DNA of 64,000 bases from Prochlorococcus sp. MIT 0604 (lineage in GTDB: Bacteria; Cyanobacteriota; Cyanobacteriia; PCC-6307; Cyanobiaceae): contig NZ_CP007753.1 in NCBI RefSeq assembly GCF_000757845.1, positions 1,488,001 to 1,552,000 of the forward strand, read 5' to 3'. The notes under the pieces were generated by a model. It searched no databases. It was given only the letters and a program-made list of their open reading frames with translations, and had not been told where the DNA came from. This document shows positions 35,637 through 49,312 of this stretch, piece after piece; the first letter of the stretch is position 1, and every line of letters begins with the position of its first letter. The position numbers and the translations under genes were made by a program.

Positions 35637-38600
35637 TTAATCTTCCTCATATTCAGAGGTTCCGAGTGATTCGTATGTCGGCCTTGATGGAGTATTTCTT
35701 CTAGGATTTACATCTTGCATTAAATCTACCTCTTTCCCTTCATCTGTATAAACCCCTATATCCAAGCCTAGAGATTGTAATTCCCTCATAAGAACTTTGA
35801 ATGACTCAGGAGTACCAGGTCTTGGGATCGGTTTACCTTTTACAATTGCATTGAGAGCTTCATTTCTTCCTTGCATATCATCAGATTTAACAGTTAACAA
35901 TTCCTGAAGAGTATAAGCGGCTCCATAAGCTTCAAGAGCCCATACTTCCATTTCTCCAAGCCTTTGTCCACCTTGCTGAGCTTTACCACCTAATGGTTGC
36001 TGTGTAACTAAAGAGTATGGACCAGTAGATCTAGCATGAATTTTATCATCCACCAAATGTACTAATTTAAGGAAGTGAGAGTATCCGACGGCAACTGGCT
36101 GATCGAAGGGTTCCCCTGTTCTTCCATCTTTAAGTAATAACTTTCCAGGGTCATCAGGATTGTAAACCCATGCTTTACCTGGTTGTTTTGATGCTTCCTC
36201 TAAAAATGCTTGAACAGTTTGATGTGATTTTTCAGCTCCATACATTTCATCAAATGGAACAACTTTAACTCGACAATTTAAGTTGGAGGCTGCCCAACCC
36301 ATCAATAATTCAAAAACTTGACCTACATTCATCCGACTTGGGACCCCTAAGGGATTAAGAACTATGTCTACAGGCGTTCCATCGGGCAAATAAGGCATAT
36401 CTTCTCTTGGTAAGATTCTGCTAATAATTCCCTTATTTCCGTGCCTTCCAGCCATTTTGTCACCTACTTGAATTTTCCTTCTCTGAGCAACGTAAACTCT
36501 TACAACCATATTGGCTCCAGGAGGTAATTCATCACCTTGTTCTCTAGTATAAATGCGAACATCTAAAACCCTTCCCTTTTCAGTTTTGGGTACTCTGAGT
36601 GAATTGTCTCTCACATCTCGAGCCTTTTCACCAAAAATAGCTCTTAAAAGTTTTTCTTCAGGTGGTTGGTCTGATTCCCCTTTTGGAGTCACTTTTCCGA
36701 CAAGTATATCTCCACTCTCGACAAAAGCACCAATCCTAATAATTCCCATCTCATCAAGATTATTCAAGCTTTCTTCAGAGATATTAGGAATCTCTCGTGT
36801 GATTTCTTCAGGTCCTAGCTTCGTTTGTCTTGCTTCAATTTCATATTTTTCGATATGGACTGAAGTATATAAATCATCAGTTACCATCCTCTCGCTCACA
36901 AGTATTGCATCTTCATAGTTGTATCCCTCCCATGGCATGTAAGCGATTAAAACATTTTGGCCAAGGGCTATTTCCCCTCCTTCGCAAGCAGATCCATCTG
37001 CTAAAACCTGACCAGATATAACTCTATCTCCAATTTTCACTATAGGTCTTTGGTTGAGGCAAGTATCTTGATTTGATCTTTGATATTTCTGAAGATAATG
37101 AAAATGTTCATTACCATGCTCGTCTTTAACGACAATTTCATTAGCGTCAACGTAAGATACAATTCCATTAACTTTTGTTATGGGAACCATCCCCGAATCT
37201 CTAGCAACTTGAGATTCTAAACCTGTACCAACTAAAGGTCGTTCTGGCCTGAGCAAAGGAACCGCTTGGCGTTGCATATTTGATCCCATTAGAGCTCTAT
37301 TAGCATCATCATGTTCCAAGAAAGGAATAAGTGAAGTCGCAACTGAAATCACCTGAACCGGAGAAAGCTGAACGTAATCAACTTGATAAGGAGGAACTTT
37401 TTCAAAATCCTGTCTATATCTCACTGGTATTAGATTTGCGATTATGTTGCCATCCTTATCAGTTGCGACGTCTCCAGGAGCCACCCTACACTCATCTTCT
37501 AGATCAGCAGAAAGATAAACAGGATTACCTTCTTTAATAACTTTACCGTTATTAACTTCCCAAAAAGGTGTTTCAATAAAACCATACTCATTAACTCTTG
37601 CGTGGGTAGCCAAAGAATTTATAAGTCCTGCATTAGGACCTTCAGGAGTCTCGATAGGGCATAATCTTCCATAATGTGAAGGGTGTATATCTCTTACCGC
37701 AAAGCCAGCTCTTTCTCTAGTTAAACCTCCTGGACCTAATGCTGAGATTCTTCTCTTGTGTGTTAATTCAGCCAGCGGATTAGTTTGATCCATAAACTGG
37801 CTTAATTGACTGGAACCAAAAAATTCCTTTATAGCAGCAACTAAAGGTTTGGGATTGACTAGTTGAGCGGGAGTTAAGGAATCTGTTTCCCCAACAGTCA
37901 TTCTTTCTTTGATGATTCTCTCTAAACGATTAAGTCCAACCCTAACTTGATTTTGAAGCAGTTCTCCCACAGATCTAACCCTTCGATTACCAAGGTGGTC
38001 GATATCATCCAGACTAGCGCCGCCAATATCCAATTCTAGGTTTATTAAATAATCAATGGTAGAAAGAACATCTTCATGGGTAAGTGTTCTCACATCGTCT
38101 GGTACAGTAAGCCTCAATTTTTTATTTATTTTGTATCTACCAACTCGGCCTAAATCGTATCTTTTAGGATCAAAAAATCTACTATGTAATAGCTGTTGTC
38201 CTCCAGAGACAGAGGGTGGTTCACCAGGACGTAGCTTCTTGTATAGCTCAAGTAATGCTTGATCTTCTGAATTTATACCCTCTTCATTAGCAGACTCAAT
38301 TGAGTTTTGATAAAACTCAGGATGCCTAAGTTTATCGACCACATCATTATCTGAAAGACCCATCGCTCTCATAAGAACATGAGCATTAATTTTTCTAGTT
38401 TTGTCAACTCTAACGTAAAGTAAATTATTTTTGTCAGTCTCGAATTTTAGCCAAGCACCTCTATTAGGGATAACACTAGCGTTGTAAGTTCTTCGGCCAT
38501 TTTTATCAAGTTCATCTTTGAAATATACTCCAGGACTTCGAACAATTTGATTAACAATTACTCTTTCAGCTCCATTTATGATGAAAGTTCCCCTTTCAGT

Positions 38601-38930
38601 CATTAATGGTAATTCTCCAATAAATACTTCTTGTTCTTTAATTTCCCCTGTCTCTTTATTAATTAGCCTGCAAGTTACATACATTTGAGATGCAAATGTA
38701 GCATCTCTTCTTTTGGCTTCCTCAACATCATGCCTAGGTCTTTTTAACCTGTACTCTTCACCAATAAAATGTAATTCTAATTTACCTGTGTAATCAGAAA
38801 TGGGAGAAAAATTTTGTAGTTCTTCTATTAAACCCTTTTCTAAAAACCATTTAAAGCTTGCTCTTTGTACTTCAACTAAATCTGGTAGATAAGTAGCTGT
38901 TTTTGCTACCTGTAAAGCGCTACTGCTCAT
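35637..38930 (-). CDS. rpoB: RNA polymerase beta subunit
   Basis: Catalytic beta subunit, 1097 residues, usual for cyanobacteria. The rifampicin-region segment reads [20 protein letters not shown] then [13 protein letters not shown] near residue 390. [15 protein letters not shown] near residue 825 and the C-terminal [18 protein letters not shown] are also present. The 236-base upstream gap separates it from tatD and holds its promoter or a read-through region. Confidence 0.99.
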   Translation of the reverse strand: MSSSALQVAKTATYLPDLVEVQRASFKWFLEKGLIEELQNFSPISDYTGKLELHFIGEEYRLKRPRHDVEEAKRRDATFASQMYVTCRLINKETGEIKEQEVFIGELPLMTERGTFIINGAERVIVNQIVRSPGVYFKDELDKNGRRTYNASVIPNRGAWLKFETDKNNLLYVRVDKTRKINAHVLMRAMGLSDNDVVDKLRHPEFYQNSIESANEEGINSEDQALLELYKKLRPGEPPSVSGGQQLLHSRFFDPKRYDLGRVGRYKINKKLRLTVPDDVRTLTHEDVLSTIDYLINLELDIGGASLDDIDHLGNRRVRSVGELLQNQVRVGLNRLERIIKERMTVGETDSLTPAQLVNPKPLVAAIKEFFGSSQLSQFMDQTNPLAELTHKRRISALGPGGLTRERAGFAVRDIHPSHYGRLCPIETPEGPNAGLINSLATHARVNEYGFIETPFWEVNNGKVIKEGNPVYLSADLEDECRVAPGDVATDKDGNIIANLIPVRYRQDFEKVPPYQVDYVQLSPVQVISVATSLIPFLEHDDANRALMGSNMQRQAVPLLRPERPLVGTGLESQVARDSGMVPITKVNGIVSYVDANEIVVKDEHGNEHFHYLQKYQRSNQDTCLNQRPIVKIGDRVISGQVLADGSACEGGEIALGQNVLIAYMPWEGYNYEDAILVSERMVTDDLYTSVHIEKYEIEARQTKLGPEEITREIPNISEESLNNLDEMGIIRIGAFVESGDILVGKVTPKGESDQPPEEKLLRAIFGEKARDVRDNSLRVPKTEKGRVLDVRIYTREQGDELPPGANMVVRVYVAQRRKIQVGDKMAGRHGNKGIISRILPREDMPYLPDGTPVDIVLNPLGVPSRMNVGQVFELLMGWAASNLNCRVKVVPFDEMYGAEKSHQTVQAFLEEASKQPGKAWVYNPDDPGKLLLKDGRTGEPFDQPVAVGYSHFLKLVHLVDDKIHARSTGPYSLVTQQPLGGKAQQGGQRLGEMEVWALEAYGAAYTLQELLTVKSDDMQGRNEALNAIVKGKPIPRPGTPESFKVLMRELQSLGLDIGVYTDEGKEVDLMQDVNPRRNTPSRPTYESLGTSEYEED

Positions 38931-39166
38931 CCAAGAAAACCTGCGATTTTGTGAGATTTACTATTTACTTTTAATCTACTCAATAATTAGTTCTTTAACT
39001 TTTCACTTGATATTAGATCAACCATTAGATCTCGATTTCAACAAAAATAAATTCAATTAAATAAGAATTAAATTTTATTTAATGCTGATAAATCATTAAC
39101 TGTGTTAGTTAAAGCTAAAAAATTAAGAAAAATTTCCAGTAATTCCTAATACTAACAGCTGCTATG
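38931..39166 (-). promoter_or_regulatory. Leader region between tatD and rpoB
   Basis: 236 AT-rich bases without an open frame. Two weak inverted repeats are visible, ATTAAAT/ATTTAAT near 39067 and TTAACT/AGTTAA at 39096-39112. They could end part of the rpsT-tatD transcript or lie in the rpoB leader. No ribosomal-protein leader motif was recognised. Confidence 0.35.
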
Positions 39167-39961
39167 TCAAATTAACAAGTCAAATTTAAACAAATCTTCA
39201 GCATTCTTAGATGACTCTCTAGCAATTGTGATTAATTCAGTAGATCTTAAATCTGCCATAAAATTGGCAACTTTTTCAACAAACGCAGGTTCATTTCTTT
39301 TACCCCTATGAGGGACAGGAGCTAAAAATGGTGAGTCAGTTTCAATTAAGTATTTATCACTAGGAACTATTTTGGCACACTCATGAATTTCATATGCTTT
39401 TGGGAAAGTTACTATTCCACTAAAACTGATGTAAAATCCAAGATCTAAGAATTGCATCATTTCTTTTGGAGTTCCCGTCCAACAATGAAGTACACCATTA
39501 GGACATTTTCCGTTTTTTGAGAGATCACTACATATCTCAATCATTTCTTTTGCGGCATCTCTGCAATGGATGATTACAGGTAATTTAAGTTCATTTGCTA
39601 ACTCCAGTTGAGGAATAAGTGCTTCAATTTGCTGAGTTTTATTTTTATTTTTAAAAAAATCCAATCCTAATTCCCCAATAGCAACTACCCTTCTATCTTC
39701 TTGTGCTGATTTTCTTAAAAGAGATTTTGAGCTCTCTTCCCATTTTTTTGCTTCAAGGGGATGCAAACCAACTGAATAGTAAATTTCATTAAATTCATGA
39801 GATATTTTTTTCAACTTTGGAATTTCTGTTAATTCACAACAAGCATGAACTAATTTTTTTACACCTGAAGAGCGTAATCTTAGAACAACATCTTCAAGAT
39901 CTTTTTCGAAATTTTCAAATATTAAATGACAGTGGGAGTCTATGAGTTCGATTTCGCTCAT
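39167..39961 (-). CDS. tatD: TatD-family metal-dependent hydrolase (DNase)
   Basis: A 264-residue TIM-barrel nuclease. The first metal motif is DSHCHL with His10 and His12. IGELGLDFF near residue 96 supplies the bridging Glu, VIIHCRDA holds a further His, and LIETDSPFLAPVPHRGKRN near residue 210 holds the Asp. It sits between rpsT (17 bases) and rpoB, an arrangement I recall from other cyanobacteria. Confidence 0.93.
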   Translation of the reverse strand: MSEIELIDSHCHLIFENFEKDLEDVVLRLRSSGVKKLVHACCELTEIPKLKKISHEFNEIYYSVGLHPLEAKKWEESSKSLLRKSAQEDRRVVAIGELGLDFFKNKNKTQQIEALIPQLELANELKLPVIIHCRDAAKEMIEICSDLSKNGKCPNGVLHCWTGTPKEMMQFLDLGFYISFSGIVTFPKAYEIHECAKIVPSDKYLIETDSPFLAPVPHRGKRNEPAFVEKVANFMADLRSTELITIARESSKNAEDLFKFDLLI

Positions 39962-39978
39962 AATTTTGATCTAACTTT

Positions 39979-40272
39979 TTACTTACTTGTGAGTGTAGTT
40001 TTTACTAAATTGTTGATTTTCGATTTTTTGTTAGCACCGTTATTCTTGTGAAGAACATTTTTTTTCACTGCTTTATCAATTAAGCTAAAAGCTTTATTTA
40101 GACTTGTTTTCACTAGATTTTCGTTATCCTCATTCGGATTTTTTTTATATTTTTCACAATTCTCTAAGGTTTTTTTAGTTAAAGTCCTAACAGTAGATTT
40201 ATATGACTTATTTATTAAACGATTTCTTTCGGCAATTTGTATTCTCTTTTTTGCTGATTTGTTATTGGCCAC
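39979..40272 (-). CDS. rpsT: 30S ribosomal protein S20
   Basis: A 97-residue basic protein of the small subunit body. I place the start at GTG 40272, because the family N-terminus is MANNKSAKKRI and this frame reads VANNKSAKKRI at that codon. A longer frame begins ten codons upstream (40302) with residues atypical of S20. The Lys/Arg-rich helices match the family. First gene of the rpsT-tatD-rpoB-rpoC1-rpoC2 run. Confidence 0.93.
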   Translation of the reverse strand: MANNKSAKKRIQIAERNRLINKSYKSTVRTLTKKTLENCEKYKKNPNEDNENLVKTSLNKAFSLIDKAVKKNVLHKNNGANKKSKINNLVKTTLTSK

Positions 40273-40392
40273 AGAGGGTATATAAATAGAAGTATTCATC
40301 ATAACAAATAAATCGACTCCTAATCAATCATATATAATTTAGAAAGCTATTAAATTAGGTTTTGAGCCTTTCAATTTGAAAAAATTAAGCAT

Positions 40393-41679
40393 ATGAAGAT
40401 CATAAATAATAAAAAAGAAGCTATTGAAGAATTAAAAAGAATTTCTACTCGAACTAATTCAGAAAACAATAATGAGATAAATAAAATTGTTGAACAAATT
40501 CTTCAAGAAGTAAAAATTTCTGGAGATATAGCAGTAGAAAAATATACAAAAAAATTTGATGGTTTCGACCCTGACCCTATGCAAGTGAATGCAGATCAAA
40601 TAAAGAATGCATGGGATGAAATTGATAACACTTTGAAGCGCTCACTGGAGGTAGCTCATAAAAGAATTCAAAGATTCCATGAAAAAGAAATTCCTCAATC
40701 TTTCACTATAAAAGGTGAATATGGTGACACAGTCGAAAGAAAATGGCGACCAGTTAAGAATGCAGGTATTTATATTCCTGGAGGTAGAGCTGCTTATCCA
40801 AGTACCGTATTAATGAACGCAATACCTGCAAAAGTAGCAGGAGTAGAGGAAATTATAATGGTATCTCCTGGGAATAAAGAAGGGGAAATAAACAAAACTG
40901 TTTTAGCTGCAGCTCACTTATCAGGGATCAATAAAGTATTTAGAATTGGAGGAGCTCAAGCAATTGGTGCTTTAGCATTTGGCACAAATCAAATCAATAA
41001 AGTTGATGTTATTTCAGGGCCAGGGAATATCTATGTTACAACTGCAAAAAAAATCATTTACGGATCTACAGGTATTGATTCTTTAGCTGGTCCAAGTGAA
41101 ATATTAATCATTGCAGATGAAACAGCTCAAAGTACTCATATAGCATCTGATCTACTAGCGCAAGCAGAACATGATCCTTTAGCTTCAGCAATACTTCTAA
41201 CTACATCAAAGAACCAGGCAAAAGAAGTTTTAAAAGAACTTTATAAAAAAATAGATGATCATCCAAGAAAAGAAATTTGCATGCAATCAATAAAAAATTG
41301 GGGGTTAATTGTGATTTGCGAGAATTATGAATCATGTATCGAACTAAGCAATAACTTTGCACCTGAACACCTAGAAATTATCACCATACATTCAAAAAAA
41401 ATTCTTGCAGGTATAGAGAATGCAGGAGCGATATTTTTAGGGAAATGGACCCCAGAAGCTGTTGGAGATTATCTTGCAGGACCAAATCATACTTTACCTA
41501 CATCAGGAAATTCTAGATTTAGCGGTTCTTTGGGGGTTGAAACTTTTATGAAAAATACTTCAATAATAGAATTTAATGAAGAAAGTTTAAAAGTTAATAG
41601 CCTTGATATTATTAATCTTGCTAAAAGTGAGGGCTTACATAGCCACGCTAACTCGGTACAAATAAGATTTGAAGATTAG
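40393..41679 (+). CDS. hisD: Histidinol dehydrogenase
   Basis: Catalyses the last two oxidations to histidine. It has 428 residues, with the Zn/NAD enzyme signature around [18 protein letters not shown] near residue 230 and the catalytic Glu/His in [27 protein letters not shown] supplies further Zn ligands. It is a stand-alone gene, divergent from rpsT, and its stop overlaps that of rpiA by 4 bases. Confidence 0.97.
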   Translation: MKIINNKKEAIEELKRISTRTNSENNNEINKIVEQILQEVKISGDIAVEKYTKKFDGFDPDPMQVNADQIKNAWDEIDNTLKRSLEVAHKRIQRFHEKEIPQSFTIKGEYGDTVERKWRPVKNAGIYIPGGRAAYPSTVLMNAIPAKVAGVEEIIMVSPGNKEGEINKTVLAAAHLSGINKVFRIGGAQAIGALAFGTNQINKVDVISGPGNIYVTTAKKIIYGSTGIDSLAGPSEILIIADETAQSTHIASDLLAQAEHDPLASAILLTTSKNQAKEVLKELYKKIDDHPRKEICMQSIKNWGLIVICENYESCIELSNNFAPEHLEIITIHSKKILAGIENAGAIFLGKWTPEAVGDYLAGPNHTLPTSGNSRFSGSLGVETFMKNTSIIEFNEESLKVNSLDIINLAKSEGLHSHANSVQIRFED

Positions 41680-42395
41680 CTAGCTTTTGAGGGCGAGTAA
41701 ACCACTGGAGCATCGTTTTCAATTTTACCAACTAATACTTTGTCTGTAAGATCAACGAATAATCCATTTTCTAATACTCCTGGAATATTATTAATCTTCA
41801 TTTCAACGTCTTTTGGATTCTTAATACCATCATTAAGTAATACATCAAGGATGAGGTTGCCTTGGTCAGTAACAACTGGGCCAGCTTTTTTTGTAGCCAT
41901 TCTTAAAGAAGAACTGCCATTCATTTCTGAAATCACTTCCTGAACTTGCTTCCAAGCATTTGGAAGAACTTCTACAGGTAAAGGGAAAGATTGATTTAGA
42001 TTTTCTACAAGTTTAGTTTCATCTACGACAATCAACAATTGATCGGCTTTAGATGCTACTAACTTTTCTCTAACATGGCATGCTCCTCCTCCTTTAATTA
42101 ATTGAAATCTTGGATCAACTTCATCTGCTCCATCAATAGCTAAATCAATTTGAGATACGGAGGCTAAATCGATAAGCGGGATATCCAGTTCAAGAGCTAA
42201 AACTTCTGATTGAAAAGAAGTTGCAACACCACTTATATTTTTAAGTTTTCCAAGACGAATTTCATTAGCGAGGCTTTTTATCATTAACGCAGCTGTAGAA
42301 CCAGATCCTAATCCTAGAATCATGTCACTCTTTACTTCCCTGATTGCTGCATCAGCAACAACTTTTTTCATTTGAGTTTGTGAATCCAAAATCAT
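41676..42395 (-). CDS. rpiA: Ribose-5-phosphate isomerase A
   Basis: Interconverts ribose-5-phosphate and ribulose-5-phosphate in the Calvin and pentose phosphate pathways. It has 239 residues, with the phosphate loop LGLGSGSTA near residue 28, the catalytic DGADEVD near 90, and [11 protein letters not shown] with the catalytic Glu. It lies 41 bases downstream of the DegP-type protease gene on the same strand. A Met at residue 9 is an alternative start. Confidence 0.96.
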   Translation of the reverse strand: MILDSQTQMKKVVADAAIREVKSDMILGLGSGSTAALMIKSLANEIRLGKLKNISGVATSFQSEVLALELDIPLIDLASVSQIDLAIDGADEVDPRFQLIKGGGACHVREKLVASKADQLLIVVDETKLVENLNQSFPLPVEVLPNAWKQVQEVISEMNGSSSLRMATKKAGPVVTDQGNLILDVLLNDGIKNPKDVEMKINNIPGVLENGLFVDLTDKVLVGKIENDAPVVYSPSKAS

Positions 42396-42436
42396 TTTCC
42401 CTTATGTTTATAGATTATTAAATTTCAATGGGTGAT

Positions 42437-43567
<1,131 letters not shown>

Positions 43568-43725
43568 TTAATTAATAGTTTTTGAATTTATTTGATAAAT
43601 CTAATTGAAGAAATATATTATTGTTGTTTTTTTGTTTACATGCATAAAATACAAATTTTTAAATTTTTCAGTAGAAAAAATTCCTTTATGTGTGAAAATA
43701 ATTTTAAATAAATTTATGTTTAAAT

Positions 43726-44193
43726 TTGAATAAAGAAAACAAAGGAAAACTAGAAGCTCTGTTAGAAAAAGTTGCTAATGAAAGGGATTTAGAAATTTAC
43801 GGTTTAAATATACAAACTAATCAAAATCCAATTGTTATTGAAATAATCATAAAAAAAAGGAATGGGGATGACATTTCCTTAGATGATTGTGCGCTATTTA
43901 ATACCCCAGCATCTGACGAAATAGAAAAATCAAATCTTTTAAATTGTTCATATGTTTTAGAAATTAGTAGTCAAGGAGTCAGTGATGAATTAACCTCAGA
44001 AAGAGACTTCAAAACTTTTAAGGGTTTTCCAGTTAATGTTGAATTAAACCAAAAGAATTCAAAGATAAAATTCCTGAATGGTTTACTTTATGAAAAGTCT
44101 AATGATTATTTAGCCATTAACATTAAAGGAAGGATTAAAAAAATCCCTTTCAATGAAGTATTAAAAATTAGTCTTTGTACCTTAAAAGATTAA
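43726..44193 (+). CDS. rimP: Ribosome maturation factor RimP
   Basis: A 155-residue factor for late 30S assembly. The N-terminal alpha/beta domain and the C-terminal SH3-like domain are both present ([20 protein letters not shown] is the family hinge motif). The start is TTG at 43726; an ATG 14 bases upstream is in another frame and stops at once. It is the first gene of rimP-nusA-ylxR-infB, a conserved bacterial order. Confidence 0.9.
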   Translation: MNKENKGKLEALLEKVANERDLEIYGLNIQTNQNPIVIEIIIKKRNGDDISLDDCALFNTPASDEIEKSNLLNCSYVLEISSQGVSDELTSERDFKTFKGFPVNVELNQKNSKIKFLNGLLYEKSNDYLAINIKGRIKKIPFNEVLKISLCTLKD

Positions 44194-44227
44194 TTATTTC
44201 AACCATTATTCAATTCTCCCATCATAG

Positions 44228-45631
44228 ATGGCATTAGTTATTCTCCCAGGTTTAAACAATCTTATTGAAGATATTAGTGAGGAAAAAAAGTTACCTCCTA
44301 ATATCGTGGAAGCGGCTTTACGCGAAGCCTTATTAAAAGGTTATGAAAAATATAGAAAAACTTTTTACATTGGAGTTAATGAAGATCCATTTGATGAAGA
44401 ATACTTTAGTAATTTTGATGTTGGACTAGATCTAGATGAAGAAGGCTATAGGATCTTATCAAGTAAAATCATTGTGGAAGAAGTTGAAAGCGAAGATCAT
44501 CAAATATCATTATTAGAAGTAAAACAAGTGGCAGATGATGCTCAAGTAGGTGACACGGTTGTTTTAGATGTTACCCCAGAGAAAGAAGATTTTGGGCGAA
44601 TGGCTGCTTCAACAACAAAGCAAGTTTTAGCTCAAAAATTAAGAGATCATCAAAGAAAAATGATCCAAGAAGAATTTGCAGATTTGGAAGATCCTGTTTT
44701 AACTGCGAGAGTTATAAGATTTGAAAGACAATCGGTAATAATGGGAGTTAGTTCGGGTATTGGTAGACCTGAAGTAGAGGCCGAACTTCCAAAAAGAGAT
44801 CAATTACCAAATGATAATTACAGAGCTAATGCAACTTTCAAAGTATTCTTGAAAGAGGTTAGCGAAATAGCCAGAAAAGGACCACAACTTTTTGTAAGCA
44901 GAGCAAATGCTGGATTAGTCGTTTATTTATTTGAAAATGAAGTACCTGAAATACAAGAAGGTACAGTAAAAATTATTGCTGTTTCAAGAGAAGCGAATCC
45001 TCCTTCAAGAGCTGTTGGACCACGAACAAAAGTAGCTGTTGATAGCGTTGAACAAGAAGTTGACCCCGTAGGTGCCTGTATTGGAGCTAGAGGAGCAAGA
45101 ATCCAACAAGTAGTAAATGAACTACGAGGAGAAAAAATTGATGTTATTAAATGGTCATCTGACCCAATACAATATATTTTAAACTCTTTAAGTCCTGCTA
45201 AAGTCGATCTCGTAAGACTTGTTGACCCAGAAGGTCAACACGCGCACGTACTAGTTCCTCCTGATCAATTGAGTCTCGCAATTGGCAGAGAAGGACAAAA
45301 TGTCAGACTTGCAGCAAGATTAACAGGTTGGAAGATTGATGTCAAAAACTCACATGAATACGATCAGGAAGCAGAAGATGCTGCTGTCTCTGAATTAATA
45401 ATTCAAAGGGAAGATGAAGAGAATCTCCAGCGAGAAGCTGAGCTTAGATTAGAGGCAGAACAAGCTGAACGTGCTGCGGAAGATGCAAGATTAAGAGAAC
45501 TTTATCCTCTTCCTGAAGATGATGAGGAATATGGACAAGACACATATGAAGAAAAAAACTTCTCAGATAGTGATCAATTAGAGAATATTCAAGATGGTGA
45601 AACATCTGCTAATGAGGGGCGAAAACGGTGA
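44228..45631 (+). CDS. nusA: Transcription factor NusA
   Basis: A 467-residue transcription elongation and termination factor. Order: N-terminal polymerase-binding domain (about 1-125), S1 domain (130-200), two KH domains (225-370; [12 protein letters not shown] and [19 protein letters not shown]), then a Glu-rich tail without the acidic repeats of E. coli. The stop overlaps the possible GTG start of ylxR. Confidence 0.97.
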   Translation: MALVILPGLNNLIEDISEEKKLPPNIVEAALREALLKGYEKYRKTFYIGVNEDPFDEEYFSNFDVGLDLDEEGYRILSSKIIVEEVESEDHQISLLEVKQVADDAQVGDTVVLDVTPEKEDFGRMAASTTKQVLAQKLRDHQRKMIQEEFADLEDPVLTARVIRFERQSVIMGVSSGIGRPEVEAELPKRDQLPNDNYRANATFKVFLKEVSEIARKGPQLFVSRANAGLVVYLFENEVPEIQEGTVKIIAVSREANPPSRAVGPRTKVAVDSVEQEVDPVGACIGARGARIQQVVNELRGEKIDVIKWSSDPIQYILNSLSPAKVDLVRLVDPEGQHAHVLVPPDQLSLAIGREGQNVRLAARLTGWKIDVKNSHEYDQEAEDAAVSELIIQREDEENLQREAELRLEAEQAERAAEDARLRELYPLPEDDEEYGQDTYEEKNFSDSDQLENIQDGETSANEGRKR

Positions 45632-45909
45632 TTCAACATACCCCTGTTATGCGTATTTGCATTTCATGTAGAAAAACATATGACAGGAAACATCTTTTAA
45701 AGATTACTAAAGATCATAAGCAAGGTATTTTGTTTCAACAAGGTATGGGGCGATCAGCTTACATTTGCAATTCAAAAAAATGTTACTCAGATTCCAAGAT
45801 CAAAAAAAAGCTTCAAAAAGCTTTAAAAACATCTCTAGAACCTGAATTTATTGATATTTTTAAGAAAGAAATTACAAGCTTCAATGAGTATTCCAATAAA
45901 GGAATATAA
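45628..45909 (+). CDS. ylxR: YlxR-family RNA-binding protein (DUF448)
   Basis: A 93-residue small basic protein found in nusA-infB operons. It has the core RICISCRKTYDRKHLLKI and GRSAYICNSKKCY, the conserved GRGAY-type motif. Four Cys are visible. The GTG at 45628 overlaps the nusA stop (GTGA) and gives tight coupling; an ATG at 45649 just before RICISCRK is an alternative start. Homologues bind RNA, and some act as regulators. Confidence 0.9.
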   Translation: MIQHTPVMRICISCRKTYDRKHLLKITKDHKQGILFQQGMGRSAYICNSKKCYSDSKIKKKLQKALKTSLEPEFIDIFKKEITSFNEYSNKGI

Positions 45910-45958
45910 TTAAATTAAATCCTCTTTAAATTTCCAAAAAGAGTACAAATCAGATTAA

Positions 45959-48900
45959 ATGACTATCAGCGATAAAATCAGAATTTACGAACTTTCCAGA
46001 GACTTAAATTTGGACAATAAAGACATATTGGATGCCGCTCAAAAACTTTCAATTTCAGTAAAAAGCCATAGCAGTTCAATAAGTGCAAAGGACGCAGAAA
46101 AAATAAAAAATCTTATTAATAAAAAAAATTCAGATAAAAAAATACTTTCTATTAAAAAACCTTCAATTAAAAAAGATAATTACAAACAAAACAATGAAGA
46201 TAAATCTTCTGATATCTCCTCTATGAATGGGAAACCCCCTAAAGATAATTCAAATAAAAAGCCACTATTGATTAAACCTCTTAATAAACCTGAAAGTCTA
46301 AAAATAATTTCAAATCAACCTAAGTCTCTCAATAAACCAACAATTACCAACAGTTCAAAGACTCAAGCAAATCTTACGAATCAAAAATTTAATAGTAAAA
46401 CTTCACAAAATCTCAATCAAGATAAAAGAAATTTCTTAAATAAATCAACCTCACCTATAAAAAGTGCCGCAAAACCACCTATTCAGCTAATTGCTAAGCC
46501 TAAAAATATTAATAATAGTTTTAACTCTAACAAATCCCCCCAGAACGTCTCCAATTCTGGAGGGGGAAGACAAATATCAAATAAACCTGACCAAAATTCG
46601 AACAACCCTAAAACAAAAAATGTTAATAGCAGAATTTCCCCCCCTGAGCTAGTTGGAGCTCCAATAAAAAGAGATGAACCCAATAAGCAAAACATTCCTT
46701 TAAAACAATCTCTCCCTAACAGATCTGGCACGCCTAACAGACCAGGATTAAGAAATAAACCATTAGATCAAAGCAGACCTGGATCTTTCAATAGACAAGC
46801 CAATATGAATAGGTCTGGTGCTCCCAACAGGCCAGGCATGCCCAATAGGCCTGGATTTAGAAATAAACCATCAGATCAAAGCAGACCTGGATCTTTCAAT
46901 AGACAAGCCAATATGAATAGGTCTGGTGCTCCCAACAGACCAGGCATGCCCAATAGGCCTGGGCCAAGATTTAATGGTCAGAAGTCACCTGGAATCAGGA
47001 AGCCAGTGTCACCTAATGAACTCTTACAAATCCAAAAAACTAACAAATCTGAGAATGACAAACAAGTTATAAAGAATAACGAAACAAAAAATAGTGAGGC
47101 AACGAAACAAAAGGCGAAAGCTCCAAATAGTCGTCCACATAATGCCCCTAACTCTAAAAAAACCCCCCATAGAACATTTGCAAATAATTCTAAAAAACCA
47201 GGGAAGACAGACTGGGACGATAGCGCAAAACTTGAAGCATTAAGAAGCAAAAATCCCCAAAAACAAAGGCAGAAAGTACATATTATCGGTGAGAATGATG
47301 ATTCACTAACATCTGAAACTAGTGGATATTCAGGCGAAAAAATTTCAATCCTTTCAGCTAGTTTGGCCCGTCCAAAGAAAGAAAAGTCGGATGAATCCAA
47401 ATCTCAAAAAACCATAAAACAATTTAAAAAGAAGAAAAAAGAGACTACAAGACAAAGGCAGAAAAGAAGAGCTATGGAGTTAAAGGCTGCCAAAGAAGCC
47501 AAACAAATAAGGCCTGAAATGATAATAGTACCCGAAGATAATTTAACCGTTCAAGAATTAGCTGATAAATTAAGTCTTGAAAGTTCTGAAATAATCAAAT
47601 CACTTTTTTTCAAAGGAATAACTGCAACTGTTACTCAATCACTCGACTTAGCAACAATTGAAACAGTAGCTGAAGAGTTTGGGGTGCCTGTCTTGCAAGA
47701 TGATATCCAAGAAGCTGCTGAGAAAACAGTAGATATGATTGAATCTGAAGATCTTGATGATCTAATAAGAAGACCACCTGTTATTACAGTGATGGGCCAT
47801 GTAGATCATGGCAAAACAAGTCTGTTAGATTCCATCAGAGAATCAAGAGTAGCTTCAGGAGAAGCAGGGGGCATCACTCAACACATAGGAGCTTATCAAG
47901 TTGAATTTGAACATGAATCTCAAAAGAAAAAATTAACTTTTCTTGATACCCCTGGTCATGAAGCCTTTACTGCAATGCGAGCAAGGGGTACAAAGGTTAC
48001 AGATGTAGCTGTTCTTGTAGTTGCTGCAGATGATGGTTGCAGACCTCAAACACTTGAGGCTATCAGTCATGCAAGAGCAGCAAAGGTACCAATTGTTGTT
48101 GCAATAAATAAAATTGACAAAGAAGGGGCATCACCAGACAGAGTAAAGCAAGAACTATCAGAAAAAGATTTAGTTGCTGAAGATTGGGGAGGAGATACAG
48201 TTATGGTTCCAGTAAGTGCTATCAAAAAACAAAACATTGATAAATTACTCGAAATGATTTTATTAGTTTCCGATGTAGAAGATCTACAGGCTAACCCTGA
48301 TAGATTCGCAAAAGGTACTGTTATTGAAGCCCACCTAGACAAAGCCAAAGGGCCTGTAGCTACTTTATTAGTACAAAATGGGACCTTAAAATCTGGAGAT
48401 GTTTTAGCTGCGGGTTCAGTCCTCGGAAAAATTAGAGCAATGGTTGATGAACATGGTAACAGAATCAAAGAAGCAGGACCATCATTTCCAGTTGAAGCCC
48501 TAGGATTCAGTGAAGTACCAACAGCAGGAGATGAATTCGAAGTCTATCCTGATGAGAAAACTGCTCGAGCCATTGTCGGCGAAAGAGCAACAGATGCTAG
48601 AGCTACAAAATTAGCTCAGCAAATGGCATCTAGAAGAGTCAGCTTATCATCCTTATCTACTCAAGCAAATGATGGTGAACTAAAGGAGTTAAACTTGATT
48701 CTCAAAGCTGATGTTCAGGGTAGTGTTGAAGCTATATTAGGTTCACTAGAACAATTACCAAAAAATGAGGTTCAAGTCAGAGTTCTACTCTCTGCTCCTG
48801 GAGAAATAACTGAGACAGATATAGATCTTGCTGCTGCATCTGGGTCAGTAATCATTGGGTTTAACACCTCATTAGCATCTGGCGCAAAGAGAGCTGCTGA

Positions 48901-49297
48901 TGCTAATGACGTTGATATAAGAGAATATGAAGTAATCTATAAACTTTTAGAAGATATTCAGTTGGCAATGGAAGGACTACTTGAACCTGATCTTGTTGAA
49001 GAATCTTTAGGAAAAGCCGAAGTTCGAGCTATTTTCGCAGTTGGCAAAGGAGCTATAGCAGGCTGTTATATACAAAGTGGTAAATTACAACGGAATTGTT
49101 CTCTTAGAGTTATTCGATCAGAAAAAGTAATATTTGAAGGTAATTTAGACTCACTAAAAAGGTCTAAAGATGATGTTAAAGAAGTAAATACAGGATTTGA
49201 ATGTGGAGTTGGATGCGATAAATTCTCTTCTTGGATTAATGGAGACATAATCGAAGCATTTAAATTTGTCACCAAGAAAAGGACATTAAGTCAATAA
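45959..49297 (+). CDS. infB: Translation initiation factor IF-2
   Basis: Positions fMet-tRNA on the 30S subunit. It has 1112 residues. An N-terminal IF2-N helix (1-50), a long low-complexity Asn/Pro/Lys-rich region (about 55-480) with a tandem duplication, a second IF2-N segment near 520, then the G domain with GHVDHGKT at residues 613-620, DTPGH and NKID. Domains II-IV end in the fMet-tRNA-binding barrel. Last gene of the operon. Confidence 0.98.
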   Translation: MTISDKIRIYELSRDLNLDNKDILDAAQKLSISVKSHSSSISAKDAEKIKNLINKKNSDKKILSIKKPSIKKDNYKQNNEDKSSDISSMNGKPPKDNSNKKPLLIKPLNKPESLKIISNQPKSLNKPTITNSSKTQANLTNQKFNSKTSQNLNQDKRNFLNKSTSPIKSAAKPPIQLIAKPKNINNSFNSNKSPQNVSNSGGGRQISNKPDQNSNNPKTKNVNSRISPPELVGAPIKRDEPNKQNIPLKQSLPNRSGTPNRPGLRNKPLDQSRPGSFNRQANMNRSGAPNRPGMPNRPGFRNKPSDQSRPGSFNRQANMNRSGAPNRPGMPNRPGPRFNGQKSPGIRKPVSPNELLQIQKTNKSENDKQVIKNNETKNSEATKQKAKAPNSRPHNAPNSKKTPHRTFANNSKKPGKTDWDDSAKLEALRSKNPQKQRQKVHIIGENDDSLTSETSGYSGEKISILSASLARPKKEKSDESKSQKTIKQFKKKKKETTRQRQKRRAMELKAAKEAKQIRPEMIIVPEDNLTVQELADKLSLESSEIIKSLFFKGITATVTQSLDLATIETVAEEFGVPVLQDDIQEAAEKTVDMIESEDLDDLIRRPPVITVMGHVDHGKTSLLDSIRESRVASGEAGGITQHIGAYQVEFEHESQKKKLTFLDTPGHEAFTAMRARGTKVTDVAVLVVAADDGCRPQTLEAISHARAAKVPIVVAINKIDKEGASPDRVKQELSEKDLVAEDWGGDTVMVPVSAIKKQNIDKLLEMILLVSDVEDLQANPDRFAKGTVIEAHLDKAKGPVATLLVQNGTLKSGDVLAAGSVLGKIRAMVDEHGNRIKEAGPSFPVEALGFSEVPTAGDEFEVYPDEKTARAIVGERATDARATKLAQQMASRRVSLSSLSTQANDGELKELNLILKADVQGSVEAILGSLEQLPKNEVQVRVLLSAPGEITETDIDLAAASGSVIIGFNTSLASGAKRAADANDVDIREYEVIYKLLEDIQLAMEGLLEPDLVEESLGKAEVRAIFAVGKGAIAGCYIQSGKLQRNCSLRVIRSEKVIFEGNLDSLKRSKDDVKEVNTGFECGVGCDKFSSWINGDIIEAFKFVTKKRTLSQ
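46751..46966 (+). repeat. 108-bp tandem duplication inside infB
   Basis: Two adjacent copies, 46751-46858 and 46859-46966, each 36 codons and nearly identical, with only a handful of base differences. Each copy encodes [20 protein letters not shown] followed by [15 protein letters not shown]. The duplication keeps the frame and lies in the disordered N-terminal region. Smaller NRPG and NRSG units occur within and just upstream of it. Confidence 0.92.
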
Positions 49298-49312
49298 TTA
49301 AATTTTAACTTA

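Noticed and set aside
46483-47400. Long open frames on the strand opposite to infB
   Set aside because: They are shadows of the Asn/Pro/Lys-rich low-complexity codons of infB, with no start context or family match.
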